Positions 53,532-64,000 of a stretch of 64,000 nucleotides of DNA are shown here, piece after piece (position 1 is the first letter of the stretch; the number at the start of each line of letters is the position of its first letter). The DNA lies in NCBI GenBank assembly GCA_033675545.1, contig JAWDGP010002410.1, positions 561,001-625,000 on the forward strand. Direction: 5' to 3'. Both the position numbers and the translations under genes were made by a program. Under the pieces are notes generated by a model. It did no database searches and was not told the DNA's origin. It worked only from the letters and a program-made list of their open reading frames with translations. Origin of the DNA: Elysia crispata (taxonomy: Eukaryota > Mollusca > Gastropoda > Plakobranchidae).

Positions 53532-64000
<10,469 letters not shown>

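Overview
The window is animal nuclear DNA. Genes are split into short exons with GT-AG (and one GC-AG) introns, the sequence is AT-rich, and it is crowded with (GA)n, (GATA)n, (TAG)n and (GAA)n microsatellites and old transposon debris. There are no bacterial operons. The galectin type and repeat style fit a lophotrochozoan, most likely a gastropod mollusc; that taxonomic call is inference. All host exons I can support lie on the minus strand, so genes read right to left, and almost none appear as long open reading frames.

Layout. (1) 252-4758: the 5' six exons of a TMEM62-like metallophosphoesterase gene that runs off the left edge. (2) 5431-17726 and 17727-30073: two nearly identical head-to-tail copies of a 12.3 kb segment. 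Each holds the last two carbohydrate-recognition domains (CRD2, CRD3), stop codon and poly(A) signal of a galectin. (3) 30074-47578: the unique 5' part of that galectin: start codon, a predicted signal-peptide exon, CRD1 and two linker microexons. Chained, 14 exons from 47578 to 23187 keep frame across every junction and give 1377 nt (458 residues plus stop): signal peptide, then CRD1, CRD2 and CRD3 joined by 6-residue microexon linkers. (4) 49070-50333: a dead LINE reverse transcriptase. (5) About 50335-64000: an older, diverged third unit carrying a paralogous three-CRD galectin, complete from CRD1 exon B (cut by the right edge) to the stop at 53532. A PIF/Harbinger-type element lies inside it.

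The most interesting content is the galectin locus. It has a predicted secretion signal where classical galectins lack one. Three 18-nt phase-0 microexons act as linkers. Each CRD has lost a different canonical sugar-contact residue. A recent partial tandem duplication gives one promoter region two potential CRD2-CRD3 3' cassettes.

Introns and spacers hold a decayed Ty3/Gypsy pol (35690-38760), a 51-bp minisatellite (35274-35640), tRNA-derived SINE-like elements, a large imperfect palindrome (48472-48846) and many microsatellites. Exon calls were made by reading splice signals and translations by eye. No database search was run.
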